Source of the DNA: Agriotes lineatus
Lineage: Eukaryota > Arthropoda > Insecta > Coleoptera > Elateridae
Assembly: GCA_940337035.1 (NCBI GenBank)
Contig: OW679197.1
Coordinates: 40,492,466 to 40,556,465, forward strand
DNA: 64,000 nucleotides
Direction: 5' to 3'
Part shown: positions 1-10,868 of the stretch, in pieces
How the letters are laid out: every line of letters starts with the position of its first letter
Position numbering within the stretch: position 1 is the first letter of the stretch
Made by a program: the position numbers and the translations under genes
Notes under the pieces: generated by a model
The model's database searches: none
Told to the model about the DNA's origin: nothing
Seen by the model: the letters and a program-made list of their open reading frames with translations, nothing else

Positions 1-239
1 ACATCGTCTCCATTTGAGCTAGTTCCGGCCGGCAATTGTATCCAAGTAGTCATAGTTTTTTAGGAGAGCTTAGCCGACGAATCGATTGGTTATAACACAG
101 TATAGATGATAATTAAGACTTATCATCAGACCATGCTCCGAATAACCTGATGACTTCCGACACATTTATCGTGAAAGAACCAGCACCATCACTGATCAAC
201 AAAAATACTGCTTGGGAATCCAAAGAACTGAACAAAGAA

Positions 240-1750
240 TCAAATTAAACACACCATCGAAGACAACAGAGCAATTGGCAACGACTCGTTGATTTGCAGC
301 ACGCTGCATGGAACAACAGCCCCGCATTAAAGAAAATGGAAATCGCCATAAACTCTCCGAAAAAGATAAGGCATGATGTTTGAGAAAATAAGAGCCAGAA
401 AACGATGGCAGCAAACAAGAGCATCAGAGTGAAAAAGGCGGTTAATTATACCGAGCCAACAACAAGAAATCCAGGAAAACAAAAATGACACATTTAACAA
501 CTTCCCTAGAGAATTATTTGGCGAGATAAAGACAGAATGCCGTTTATGGAGAATTACAAAAAGCCTAGAAAGGCCCAAAATACAAGCACCAATTATTCGA
601 AAAGACGATGGCACTTGGGTCAGAGATTATCAGCAAAGGTAGAACTATTTCCGGAGCATTTGGAATAAACTTTCCACCCGTAACCTCACTAGTCTGCTGA
701 AGAAAACTAACCAACAACTAAAATAATGAAGATAAAACTCAAAGTAGTTAGGTTTCACCAGGAAAAGGTGCTAATGAGATAACTAGAGACATTAGTACTA
801 AAAAGCACTTAGATTCGATATTGTCACTGGATAACTCTTGAAATGCGTTCCAAGAGAAGGGATTGCGAAACTAACGTACCTGATCAATGTAGTGCTTCGG
901 CTACAACATGTAGTGATTCGAAAACCTGGCAAAGCACCAAACGAGAAAACGTCCTACCGTTCAATCTCGTTATGGCCAACGATATCGAAATTATTTACGA
1001 AACAGCTCCTGAAGCCTCTTAAACCAATCATCAAAGAAAAAACAGCTGATCCCAAACCATCAATTTGGGTTCAGAACCAAGCACGCAACGATTGACCCGG
1101 TTCATAGAATCAGAAATATGGTAGAAAAGAATACTGAAAGTAACGGAAGACTGCTCCATTATATTACTGGGTATAACGTAAGCGTTCGATAGTCTGACAC
1201 GAAAGTCTGAAATATAAGATTCGTAGACGCTTGCTAAAAAACATAGCTAACTATTGAAATTATACATTTCAAATAGATACTTCAGAGCAAAACACAAAAA
1301 CAGGTATTTAAAAATAAAATATATATGCAAGTGGTGCTCCACAAAGGGGCGTATTAGGCCCATTCCTGTACCTTCTTTACGTGAACGACATACCATATGA
1401 AATAAACCACCATCGCATCCTTTTCTGGCGACACGGTCATCATAGCGGTAGGTGACAGCATTGAAGAAGCAATAACCAAATTATATGCTACCACAAATAC
1501 TGTCAATAACTAGACCATGAAGGGGTGAATTAAATTTAACCACACTACGCTACCCTACGAAAATAATGCAAAATTTACGCTAGATGTAAAACTGAGGTGA
1601 AAAAACCCGTCAAAAAGAAGATAGAAGAACTAAGCCTAAAGTTTAGAAAATGCACTGGTTAATTGGAAGGCATTAATTCTGAGCTATTAATACATAACAA
1701 GCTGTTATTATATAATAAAGTAATTTATGTCCAAATGAATTTTTTTTAAT
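240..1750 (+). mobile_element. Jockey-clade non-LTR retrotransposon, decayed pol fragment
   Basis: Translated pieces in shifting frames follow the order of a Jockey-type pol. First comes the endonuclease-RT linker (about 300-650; ARRKWQQTR-like and ITKSLERPK-like segments). RT fingers follow at about 840-1,090 (PREGIAKLTYLIN, then SYRSISLWPTISKLF). A degraded palm is at about 1,410-1,480, where the usual FADD reads FSGD before TVIIAVGDSIEEA. A thumb-like stretch (KLLLYNK) ends near 1,730. Many stops and frameshifts show an old, dead copy. The 5' endonuclease and the 3' end are not recognisable. Related sequence may continue to about 1,930 (RFQNMF). No target-site duplication was found. Clade assignment rests on motif resemblance and is inference. 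Confidence 0.8.
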
Positions 1751-2690
1751 TGCCCATAAACGAGATAATCGTTCCACTCATGACTAAATCTATTAGGTCT
1801 TGTGTCAAAGGACACTCATATAAAACAAATACCTAGGACGAATCAACTTGCTACCGTTTTCAAAACATGTTCTGGGCTTTATATGTATACGATGTTCGGA
1901 ATCAAGTCTGTGAATATTAAACTTTCATGAAGAATCGCTTTTCAAGCCCTTTTTCCGACACAGACACATGCTGTTGTAAATTTTAGAAAACGAAGAGTAG
2001 GGTTTTTGCGCCATTTTATCCTCATTCAAGTTGATGAAAGAAAAACATCGGCTGCTGATGCTCGCGTTGTAAATTACTCCATAAAGAAACTTAATCCCTT
2101 ATTTTTGCCTGCTTAATGTGTTCGTCATTAAGATTCACCAGAACCGTTATTTCCCTAAATTATTGTTGGATGATTTTGGCGATTTGCGAAACTGGACCTG
2201 ATGAAACATTATATGATTTGCTACACTTAAGGTTGTAAGACACACTTTAAATGCCTTGCGAGCCTAAATTTGAATTATAAACGTATATTAATGTTTTCTG
2301 AAAGTTCTAAACTTTCGGGAAAGTTCGGTACCCTATAAATATTTTAATGGAGATTTACGGTTGACCCGCGAGCCCTTAATAACAGAACTCCCTCGAAGCC
2401 AGCAGCTCGTTGCAGCCCCAGAACGAACCGCAAGCACAACAAAAACAATAAATCCGAATGGCTGGTCAGCATTTGTGATTGATGAGGGCCAAGCTTTTAC
2501 TTTGATATCAGATAATTTGAAACCGATAGACTGTAGCTGCCGCTATTTTAATACTACAGATATAAATACATTTTTGCATGAAAATCAATGGTGTCACAAG
2601 CAGAGTGATTACTTCTACTTTCTTGGGTATGGGTTTTGGACTTTCTAAGACATTCTACACTTTCTCCATTAGACCATTTTACAATTGATA
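1751..2690. other. Anonymous AT-rich DNA
   Basis: No recognisable gene. An open frame of 95 codons (2,361-2,648, +) matches no family I know and lacks a convincing start context. Confidence 0.5.
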
Positions 2691-2699
2691 ATAAATAAA

Positions 2700-3085
2700 T
2701 ATCAATCACAAGTTATTTTCACATATAATCTCATAAGAGTATTAACTCTTTTCGGATTTTTTTTTCAGTGCATTCCGACAACATCGTATTAATTGCCGAA
2801 GCGGAACGCGAGGGCAAATTAGGACGTTGCTGAAATGCACGAAAAATAATTTCCGGATATGAATTAATGCTCGAATGCAGATTCGGTAAGAAAATCGGAA
2901 CGACACAAACCCTTACAGTTAGGTTGGTCTAACTACAAAAAATTTCCAAGAAATTTTGTTGTCTTGGTTACGGATCGTGAACTAATTTTTCTATTGGTCA
3001 TTAGTAAGTGTCGTACGATTTTCGTGAGAATGCCCCTTCAGCATTGCTGATTCTCTACTTATAATAGAGCTTTTAATTTCTTTGT
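2700..3085 (+). repeat. Palindrome-centred dispersed repeat, copy 1
   Basis: This segment is repeated in reverse orientation at about 62,755-63,165. Its core is an imperfect inverted repeat at 2,768-2,840: left arm GTGCATTCCGACAAC and right arm ending GCTGAAATGCAC, with an inner TTAATTGCC/GGGCAAATTA pair. Flanking homology extends on both sides: ACATATAATCTCATAAGAG outside, CGATCGTGAACTAATTTTTC-like sequence inside. In copy 2 the same sequence lies inside a TA-flanked element, so this is probably an old non-autonomous DNA transposon whose ends have decayed. Confidence 0.7.
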
Positions 3086-3284
3086 TATTGCCAACTTCTT
3101 GATCTACTCGTATAATCAGATCACGTAGGTAAACTGGAAAAATTATTTTTTACGATTGTACTGCTACTTGCACTAAATTTGAAAATCCGTCGTTTGCTAA
3201 ACTGCACCCGTCGTAGAAACTACCCAACGCGGATTTACATTTTTAATTTTTTGTACACAATACACCACCATACCTATGTAGAGC

Positions 3285-3413
3285 CCAGAGGAGATAGCGG
3301 GATGACATCCAGACAACAGCAGAATGCATGGAGCACAAGACAGACACAATGGAGGGAAATGGAAGAGGCCTACGTCTAGGAGTGGACGTCAACAGGCTGA
3401 TGATGATGATGAC
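3285..3413 (+). mobile_element. RTE-clade LINE, extreme 3' end
   Basis: About 30 codons resemble the C-terminus of insect RTE ORFs (AWSTRQTQWREMEEAYV), followed by a stop and a GATGATGATGAT tail at about 3,400-3,411. A short ATG/GAT microsatellite tail is typical of RTE elements and recurs at the other RTE 3' ends here (10.5, 42.15 and 46.97 kb). Strong 5' truncation. Confidence 0.7.
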
Positions 3414-3550
3414 ACGGCCATAAGTCGTTTCCCTGAATTAAGTTTTTTTTATAAAAAACGACTTCCGAGATTGGACCGTGTCATTATTGAGGTCGAAAAA
3501 CTCAACGTTTCGCTCACTTTCGTAAGGGGCTTCATCAAGAGGAAAAAAGC

Positions 3551-3668
3551 AAAAGAACACGGTAACTCAACGTGTTAACCACGCGAGAGGTGAAACTCTT
3601 TGCAAGGGAAGGGACAGAAGAGCACGGTAACTCACGGTAAACCACGTCAGAGGCGAAACTCAGTCGAG
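3551..3668 (+). repeat. Two-copy tandem repeat
   Basis: Two units of roughly 50-65 bp share CACGGTAACTCA, then ACCACG, then AGGYGAAACTC. The units have diverged by small indels. No coding signal. Confidence 0.6.
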
Positions 3669-3669
3669 T

Positions 3670-4480
3670 CTAAGTTTTTTATATATTAATCTTACTACGC
3701 GCGTGCGGCAAAGAACATCTAAGGGCATCACAGACCTCTTATTGCTCAATCTCGTGCGGCTGTCCCTCTTTATGTGCATTATTGTTGTCGTTGTGCATAA
3801 ACATATTGTTGATGCTTGACAGCAGTCGCTGTTGCTTATTTTTTTTGGATATTTATTATCTTCTTTCGTTGCAGCTCATCTACTCCGTGTTGTTCAGCGA
3901 AGCGTATTATGGTAAGTTGTTGAAATTGGCGCCCTCATCTATGGTGATCTTATTGCGCATAGCAAGTAGGTGTACTTATTGCGCATTCTTCACACCCTTC
4001 ACCCCACTCCGGCATCCCATTTCAGCTAGTTAGTTCAGCTAATTGGCAACACATGAGATCCGCGCGTAACAAAAATAAGTCGAATAAACCGAACAACTGT
4101 TAAATAAAAACAAAACATTTTGAAAGAAATTGTCCGCCGGCGCCGTAAATTGCTTCGAAGAGTATTTGTGATTAAAGCAATTAATATTTATTTGTAGGAA
4201 GGAGTACGAGAATGTTCACCGCCAGGAACAAAATTTATGTTTTTGAAATATTACGTCCCAGTACTTCATGAAAGAATCTCAAAAGAGTGTGGCTGTTCAA
4301 ATTACAGCGCATATGTTAAAGCCATTTCCAGATTTTTATATAATTTGTTTTAAATGTTATGCCATCATCAAGATTTTTTAAATGACAACTTAGATATTTT
4401 TTTATTTATTTGAGTAGCAAGCTTTAATCTGTTTTCAACGGTATGAAATCATCAATAAGTTACATTAGAAAAAATTTGAT
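3670..4480. other. Anonymous intronic/intergenic DNA
   Basis: No gene or element recognised. An 83-codon open frame at 3,782-4,033 has no recognisable motif and is treated as chance. Confidence 0.5.
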
Positions 4481-4620
4481 GTGATACTCACACAACTTCC
4501 TTTTACAGTGATCTTATAATTAGTCAAAAATTTCATTTTTAATTTTTAAGCATTTGTCAAAAATTTTCAAAAATTACAAAACGGTACAAAATAGAGCGTT
4601 AGTTGAAAAGACAAATTTTC

Positions 4621-6118
4621 ATATACAATACCGCGAGCGGTCGACGACTTGCCGAAAAATTTTGTCAAAGTTATGAGTGTTTATTGCTTCGATATAAATT
4701 TTGAAGCAATAAACACTTTGACAAAAATTCATGCAATTCGTCGGCTGCAAGCGGCATTTGAAGGACTATTCAACGAACAAAATTGACATTTCTTAGTAAT
4801 TAATCAATTTTATCACGTCCTCTTTGAAAATAAAAATCTGTTGACGTAAAATAAGTTGTTTGTCAAATTTGACATTTCTAATATCATATTTGATTAATTT
4901 TACAGGAAGTTAAATAAATGTCACAGGAAGAGAAAAACATTGTCATATACAATACCGCGAGTGGTCGACGAATTGCCGAAAATTTTTGTCAAAGTGTATG
5001 AGTGTTTATTGCTTCGATATAAATTGGTCGAGTGCGACAGCACGGGACCAATTTTGAAGCAGTAAACACGAATAAACACTTTTACAAAAATTCATGCAAT
5101 TCGTCGGCTGCAAGCGGCATTTGAAGGACTATTCAACGAACAAAATTGACATTTCTTAGTACTTAATCAATTTTATCACGTCCTCTTTGAAAATAAAAAT
5201 CTGTTGACGTAAAATAAATTGTTTGTCAAATTTGACATTTCTAATATCATATTTGATTAATTTTACAGGAAGTTAAATAAATGTCACAGGAAGAGACAAA
5301 AATTGTCATTAAAACCCCGCTAGCGGAATTGTTGCACAATTTTACGCTGATTGGTGGCAAATGACATAAATAGTAAATTATGATTGGTGAATAGTTAACT
5401 TGAAGGGGGTGAGTTGAATAGTCAAGGGTAATACCACAAGCAGTGGATATATTTTTGACAAATATTTTGTCGTTTCCATGTAAATTATTGCGTTTAAATT
5501 TCACGATACAAAATCACATCAAAAATGTCACGAGCCGAAGGCGAGTGACATTTAAATGTGATTTTGTTGAGTGAAATTTGCAATAATTTCTATGGAAATG
5601 GCAAAATATTTAAAAAATATATATCCACTTCGAGTGGTATTTGGGACGACTATTTAACAATATTAATACATAACGATTAACTTTATTGAAAAATAATCCA
5701 ACAATTAATATAATTATTCATTCTCAATTAAATTCAGCGGAATACTTCCAAAACACAGCATTTTAAAACTTTTAAAACAAGCCACACAGTTTGTTGGGGT
5801 TTAGTGTTACGTAACCTAGGGATATCACTAAGGACAGAACATCGTTGCTAAGCGATACTTCGCAACAAGGCTATTTATTTTTTGAGTACGTACATTGTTT
5901 TGTGGATATTTTGCATGGTGCCCAATATTCAGTGATATACTGCTGTTGTTGGTTGAAAAAAGCAAATGTCTGCAATGTGATTGGCTTATATGTTTTTGTG
6001 TTGAATAGTCATTAAAACTCCGCCAGCGGAATTGTTTACGCTGATTGGTGGCAAATGACATAAATACTAAATTATGATTGGTGAATAGTTAACTTGAAGG
6101 GGGTGAGTTGAATAGTCT
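4621..6118. repeat. Foldback/palindrome cluster inserted in the ACTTCC element
   Basis: Contains a tandem pair of about 324 and 365 bp units (4,621-4,944 and 4,945-5,309), each opening with ATACAATACCGCGAG and carrying an internal inverted repeat (GTGTTTATTGCTTC against GAAGCAATAAACAC). A larger palindrome follows at 5,417-5,658. Two related segments with GCGGAATTGTT and GGTGAATAGTTAACTTGAAG lie at about 5,307-5,423 and 6,010-6,118. Loop sequences such as GAGCCGAAGGCGAG are themselves near-palindromic. No open frame. Confidence 0.8.
5417..5658. repeat. 242-bp palindrome
   Basis: Arms begin AATACCACAAGCAGTGGATA on the left and end ATCCACTTCGAGTGGTATT on the right. They meet around GTCACGAGCCGAAGGCGAGTGAC near 5,540. 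The outer bases AATAGTC (5,417) and GACTATT (5,652) also pair. The arms are long but imperfect, as in foldback elements or palindromic MITEs. Confidence 0.8.
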
Positions 6119-6416
6119 CTAAAATTTTAAGCTGAATTCAAAAATGTAATAATCTACAGGGTGTTCTATTTAAAATATGAGTTAATAAAAAAATAGAAAA
6201 AAAAAACAAAAGAAACCCACTTTAGAAGTATTCAACTGGAAAATCACCTATCTCACATCAATACACATTAAAAATGTAATAAAAATGTAAAGTTAAAAAA
6301 AATCGTTAGAGCCGTTTTTGAAACAATCGAAAAAAAACTGAAAAATCACCTACTTCCGGTTATGCGATTTTCTTCAAAAGCTTGCTGTCGCATCTACATA
6401 GTACACAAAACTTATA

Positions 6417-6813
6417 CCGGGTGTCCATTCTCAAAGTCGAACATAGGCAATTAACATTAGTGCATTCACTCGTTCTTCATTGAAATAATTCATATTTCTG
6501 TAGATAATTTTAACAGACGTTGACGGAAAATATCTGATTTACGCCAACTAATTACCATTTGTTTTGACAAATGCTATCAAACTTGAAAAGCAAGGCATGG
6601 CATATTTAAAAATTCCCAAGTTTTAAATTAGTATTTTAAAATAAAAATCGCATCTTGAATATTATTATTGGTATCATTTGATGCGGAATAATTTTATCTT
6701 TCCATTGATACCATTACCTTCCCTGTAAGTTGAATTGGCGAGCAGAAATCGGCAAAAACGTTCAATACAATGTTAATCGCCTATGTTCGACTTTGAGAAC
6801 GGACACCACCCGG
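6417..6813. mobile_element. TA-flanked MITE, CCGGGTG termini
   Basis: Terminal inverted repeats of about 40 bp (CCGGGTGTCCATTCTCAAAG left, with an extra GGT in the right copy) lie directly next to TA on both sides. The empty site is preserved in copy 2 of the host repeat at about 7,355 (ACTTATATATGAAG), which confirms insertion at TA. The interior of about 315 bp has no transposase. TA target and termini point to the Tc1/mariner superfamily. Confidence 0.85.
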
Positions 6814-6902
6814 TATATGAAGTTTCAACGCCATACCGTTTTTCGGTTTTGAGATATTCTGTTCACAGACAGACAGACCAATGAAAAAAATCTGGTGTAA
6901 TA

Positions 6903-7795
6903 CACGCACACAACTTCCTTTTACAGTGATCTTATAATTAGCAAAAATTTGATTTTAAAGTTTTAAGCATTTGTCAAAAATTTTCAAAAATTACAAATTC
7001 TGCAAAAACGGTACAAAATAGAGCGTTAGTTGAAGAGACAAATTTTCTTTATAATTCCAAGCTGAATTCAAAAATGTAATAATATACCGGGTCTTCTATT
7101 TAAGATAGGAGTTAATAAAAAAAAAATAGAAAAAAAACAAAAGAAACCCATTTTAGAAGTATTCAACTGGAAAATCACCTACCTCATATCAATACACATT
7201 CAAAATGTAGTAAAAATGTAAAGTTTGAAAAAAATTTAGAGCCGTTGTTGAAAAAATGGAAAAAAACTGAAAAATCACAAGAGTAAACACCTACTTCCGG
7301 TTATGCGATTTTCTTCAAAAGCTTGCTGTCGTATCTACATAGTACACAAAACTTATATATGAAGTTTCAACGCCATACCTCTTTTAGTTTTTGAGATATT
7401 CTGTTCACAGGCACACAGACACACAGACACACAGACAGACAGACAGACCAATGAAAAAAAATATGTTTTTTGGGTTCAGCGGACTCTAAAACGTGAAGAT
7501 CTGTTGAAAACTCAATTTCGAATTTTTGGGGTGAATCCAATACTTCCTTTATTGTAAAAGGAAGTAAAAAATATGTTTTTTGGGACCAGGAGACTCTAAA
7601 CCGTGAAGATCTGTTGAAAACTCAATTTTGAATTTTTGGGGTGAATCCAATACTTCCTTTATTGTAAAAGGAAGTAAAAAATATGTTTTTTGGGATCAGG
7701 AGACTCTAAACCGTGAAGATCTGTTGAAAACTCAATTTTGAATTTTTGGGGTGAATCCAATACTTTCTTTATCATAAAAGGAAGTAAAAATTGAG
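6903..7795 (+). mobile_element. ACTTCC-terminus element, copy 2, with 3x110-bp 3' iterations
   Basis: Uninterrupted counterpart of copy 1. It contains a CACAGA/CAGACAGA microsatellite at about 7,410-7,450, then three head-to-tail 110-bp units starting at 7,461, 7,571 and 7,681 (each ATATGTTTTTTGGG). Every unit ends in the hairpin ACTTCCTTTATTGTAAAAGGAAGT or a mutated form, followed by AAAAA. Single-copy relatives of the unit end the elements at 23.7, 58.75 and 63.48 kb. No protein. Confidence 0.8.
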
Positions 7796-8051
7796 AAAAA
7801 TTACCTTAAAATCGATTATTGCACATTCATTTGTTATGTTAGAATTATAGTCAAAGTGAAAAGTAGTGACTGTTAAGTTTCTTGTTTCAAACCCAGGCAA
7901 CTAGAATTATTCTTTTTTCTTCTCTGTTTTTCGTTAATTTCCTTTTTTTTAAATTTATTTTGTTTTTCGCTAAGCTCTTATCGTTTCCCCTAAAACCGCT
8001 TTTGCGTTACTTCTGGGGGGGGGGGCATCACTTACACTAATTTTTTTTTAA
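7796..8051. other. Anonymous DNA with homopolymer runs
   Basis: Contains a run of G near 8,016 and long T runs. AAACCCAGG occurs at about 7,891 and 8,050, on either side. No gene seen. Confidence 0.4.
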
Positions 8052-10514
8052 ACCCAGGTAACTATAACATATAAACTATATACATATTACACGATAATAC
8101 TGGGCGATTTCAACGCTAAGTTAGGAAGTCAACAAAGGGGAGAGACATGCGTTGGAAAACATGGAATAGGAACACGCAATGAAAGAGGACAAACACTAAT
8201 AAATTTCCTCGAAGAACATCAATTAAAAGCCATGAACACATTTTACAACAAAAAACATCAAAGAAAATGGACGTGGCGGAGCCCGGACGGGAAAACAAAG
8301 AACGAGATAGACTTTATCATCACAGACAATAGAACGACAGTACAAGATGTAACAGTTCTCAACAGGATCAATATTAGTGACCACAGAATGGTACGAGCCC
8401 GGATAATATTAAATACAAAACTAGCCAGGAAAAAACTAATTAAAACGGAAAGAATACGAATAGACCAAACAGAGACATGGAATCAAATGGAAAAATATAA
8501 AAATACTATAGAGGCTAATTTTTCGAATAAACCAATTAGTGAAATGTTGAACATCGAAGATCTTTACAAATATCTAACCAGTAATGTGACAAGTGCTGCA
8601 AACAAGATATCCAAGGAAACGAAAGGAAGAAACACATCAAAACTCAGCGAAGATACGAAAAAGTTAATAGTCAAACGAAACAAGGATAAAATAAATATGT
8701 CAGCAGAAGAACTAAAAGAAATAAACAAGAGTATTAGAAGACAAGTAAGAACTGACATAAAAGAATACAATGAAAGAATTATAACCAAAACCATCGAAGA
8801 AAATAGAGGACCAAGAGTATTTAGGAAGAAAATCGCAGAAGGAAAAAGAGAAATTACAAGTATACTAGATGAAAATGGAACCATAATACATAATCGAGAA
8901 GATATCCTCAAGCACATAGAGACATTTTACGAAGATCTATATTCCAGAAAGATTAATGAACCACCAATTAGTCCCAATGAAAAAAGAGCAGCATTGACCA
9001 AACACTACACCGAGGATATACCGCCAATTAACAAGGAAGAAATAGAAATAGCACTAAAAAGTATGAAAAATAACAAAGCCGCAGGATCGGACGGTATAGT
9101 AATAGAATTAATAAAAGTAGGAGGTAAAGCACTACTACAACATCTAGTAACACTATTTAATAAGTGCCTAGACACAGGGTTAACACCTAAAGCATGGAAA
9201 AACGCGAATGTAATCCTAATATATAAAAAAGGCGACAAAAGAGACTTAAAAAACTACCGCCCGATTTCACTGCTATCGCATGTATATAAATTACTAACAA
9301 AAGTCATAACAAACAGAATAACAAACCGTCTGGACGCATTCCAACCATCGGAACAAGCGGGTTTTCGACAGGGGTATAGTACCATAGACCATATCCATAC
9401 TGTGAGACAGGTCATGGAAAAATCATATGAATATAACCAATCTCTATACCTGGCCTTTATTGACTTCGAAAAGGCATTTGATACAGTGGAAATCTGGGCA
9501 CTTGTTAATGCGTTGAAAAGATGCAGAATCGATTATCGATACATCCAATTAATTGAGAACATATACAATAATGCAACCATAACAATACAAACATTCGAAA
9601 AAACAAAACCGGTGAATGTTAAACGTGGCATCAGACAAGGCGACACGATCTCACCCAAACTGTTCACTAATCTTCTAGAGGATGTATTCAAAACTCTGAA
9701 TTGGGACGAGAAGGGTATCAACATTAATGGCGACTACCTCAATAATCTACGGTTCGCTGACGACATTGTCTTACTAACAGACAATATTGAGGACTTGGAA
9801 ACAATGTTAATGGATGTCGGGAAAGCAGCACAAGCGGTTGGGCTAAAAATGAACCTATCGAAAACAAAAATTATGTCTAATAGAGAAAATGTACCACCCC
9901 TCCAAATTAACGACAATCTGCTAGAGGTAGTAGAAGAATATATATACTTAGGACAAAAATTGACTTTTGCGTCGGACACGCAATCAGCGGAAGTTGATCG
10001 AAGAATCAAACTGGGATGGGCGGCATACGGAAAATTAAGGAATGTATTTAAATCTAATGTGTACCCGCAATATCTCAAAACAAAAGTATTCAACCAGTGC
10101 GTCCTCCCAACGCTTACATACGCATCTGAGACGTGGTCCCTCACTGAAACTATAATAAAAAAGATGAAAGTGGCCCAGAGAGCAATGGAAAGATCAATGC
10201 TTGGAGTACAGCTACAGGAAAGAAAGACAAATCAATGGATAAGAAATAAAACTAGAGTAGAAGATGTGGCAAGACGAATCGCAAGCCTAAAGTGGCAATG
10301 GGCGGGACATGTTACGAGAAGGGACGACAACAGATGGAGCAAGAAGGTGACCGAATGGAGGCCAAGAACGGGAAGAAGAGATCGAGGCAGGCCTAGAACC
10401 AGATGGAGAGACGATATATGCAAAATAGCCGGAACACAATGGATGGGATCAACCACCGAACGCAGAAAATGGCGACAAATTGGGGAGGCGTACATCCAGA
10501 GATGGAATATATAA
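8052..10514 (+). CDS. RTE endonuclease-reverse transcriptase, N-terminally truncated
   Basis: About 820 codons are open from 8,052 (preceded by TAA at 8,049); the first ATG is 8,232. The frame begins just before the endonuclease motif ILGDFNAKLG (8,097-8,126), continues through GTRNERGQ and ends the endonuclease at IDFIITDN...SDHRMV. The RT follows: NYRPISLLSHVYKLL (about 9,253), motif A FIDFEKAFD (about 9,456), GIRQGD (about 9,630) and catalytic FADD at 9,753-9,764. The C-terminal domain has WQWAGHVTRRDD and ends GEAYIQRWNI. The family's usual product is near 1,000 residues, so roughly the first 150-200 are missing. Such proteins nick DNA and prime cDNA synthesis at the target; without the endonuclease N-terminus this copy should be inactive. 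Confidence 0.9.
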   Translation, partial: TQVTITYKLYTYYTIILGDFNAKLGSQQRGETCVGKHGIGTRNERGQTLINFLEEHQLKAMNTFYNKKHQRKWTWRSPDGKTKNEIDFIITDNRTTVQDVTVLNRINISDHRMVRARIILNTKLARKKLIKTERIRIDQTETWNQMEKYKNTIEANFSNKPISEMLNIEDLYKYLTSNVTSAANKISKETKGRNTSKLSEDTKKLIVKRNKDKINMSAEELKEINKSIRRQVRTDIKEYNERIITKTIEENRGPRVFRKKIAEGKREITSILDENGTIIHNREDILKHIETFYEDLYSRKINEPPISPNEKRAALTKHYTEDIPPINKEEIEIALKSMKNNKAAGSDGIVIELIKVGGKALLQHLVTLFNKCLDTGLTPKAWKNANVILIYKKGDKRDLKNYRPISLLSHVYKLLTKVITNRITNRLDAFQPSEQAGFRQGYSTIDHIHTVRQVMEKSYEYNQSLYLAFIDFEKAFDTVEIWALVNALKRCRIDYRYIQLIENIYNNATITIQTFEKTKPVNVKRGIRQGDTISPKLFTNLLEDVFKTLNWDEKGININGDYLNNLRFADDIVLLTDNIEDLETMLMDVGKAAQAVGLKMNLSKTKIMSNRENVPPLQINDNLLEVVEEYIYLGQKLTFASDTQSAEVDRRIKLGWAAYGKLRNVFKSNVYPQYLKTKVFNQCVLPTLTYASETWSLTETIIKKMKVAQRAMERSMLGVQLQERKTNQWIRNKTRVEDVARRIASLKWQWAGHVTRRDDNRWSKKVTEWRPRTGRRDRGRPRTRWRDDICKIAGTQWMGSTTERRKWRQIGEAYIQRWNI

Positions 10515-10538
10515 ACGCTGTAAATGATGATGATGAAC
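8052..10538 (+). mobile_element. RTE-clade LINE, 5' truncated
   Basis: The open frame starts mid-endonuclease and runs without a stop to 10,514, followed by a short ATGATGATGATG tail ending near 10,538, the usual RTE 3' structure. Decayed relatives lie at 39.9-41.6, 46.5-47.0 and 56.7-57.4 kb. This is the best preserved TE reading frame in the window, so the insertion is comparatively young. Target-site duplication not resolved. Confidence 0.9.
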
Positions 10539-10868
10539 TAGAGCTACTCTGTTAATTTCACCCATCTTTACTATATGAACTTTAAGACCGTTTTTATAAT
10601 TAAAAATATGGGGTGCCATTTAAAAAATATATTGATGACGTCATAACCTTTAAAACAAATGATATAAAAACTTGAAAATTACTTTAAAATACGAGCTATA
10701 ATTTAAATCAAAATACGTCTGCCAGATTTTTCCCAAAAACGAAGATTGACAGAGTTACCCAATTTATGCGCTACTTAATTTCCACACTGTATATAAATCG
10801 AATGTTTTCTGTCTTCCAATGCACAATTACATACAGGGTGTTTACAAAATACGTTCGGATATTTTAAT

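Larger units (their letters stand above)
4490..6900 (+). mobile_element. ACTTCC-terminus element, copy 1 (split by two insertions)
   Basis: The 5' end (CACACAACTTCCTTTTACAG at about 4,488) and first 130 bp match copy 2 at 6,903-7,045. Copy 1 is interrupted at about 4,620 and resumes at about 6,119 (AAGCTGAATTCAAAAATG). It is interrupted again at 6,417-6,813 and resumes with TATATGAAGTTTCAACGCC. Joining the three pieces gives the same order as copy 2. No protein is encoded. Superfamily unknown; the hairpin ACTTCCTTTATTGTAAAAGGAAGT, in the 3' units of copy 2, is the only clear terminal structure. Confidence 0.75.

Noticed and set aside
2361..2648. 95-codon frame starting after TTGACC
   Set aside because: No motif, no second copy, unconvincing start context.
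7461..7795. CRISPR-like direct repeats
   Set aside because: Three contiguous 110-bp units with no spacers, in a eukaryotic transposon setting.
8010..8025. Poly-G run as a G-quadruplex signal
   Set aside because: A single uninterrupted run, not four spaced tracts; could also be an assembly artefact.
9734..10144. 136-codon minus-strand frame
   Set aside because: Antisense shadow of the intact RTE reverse transcriptase.
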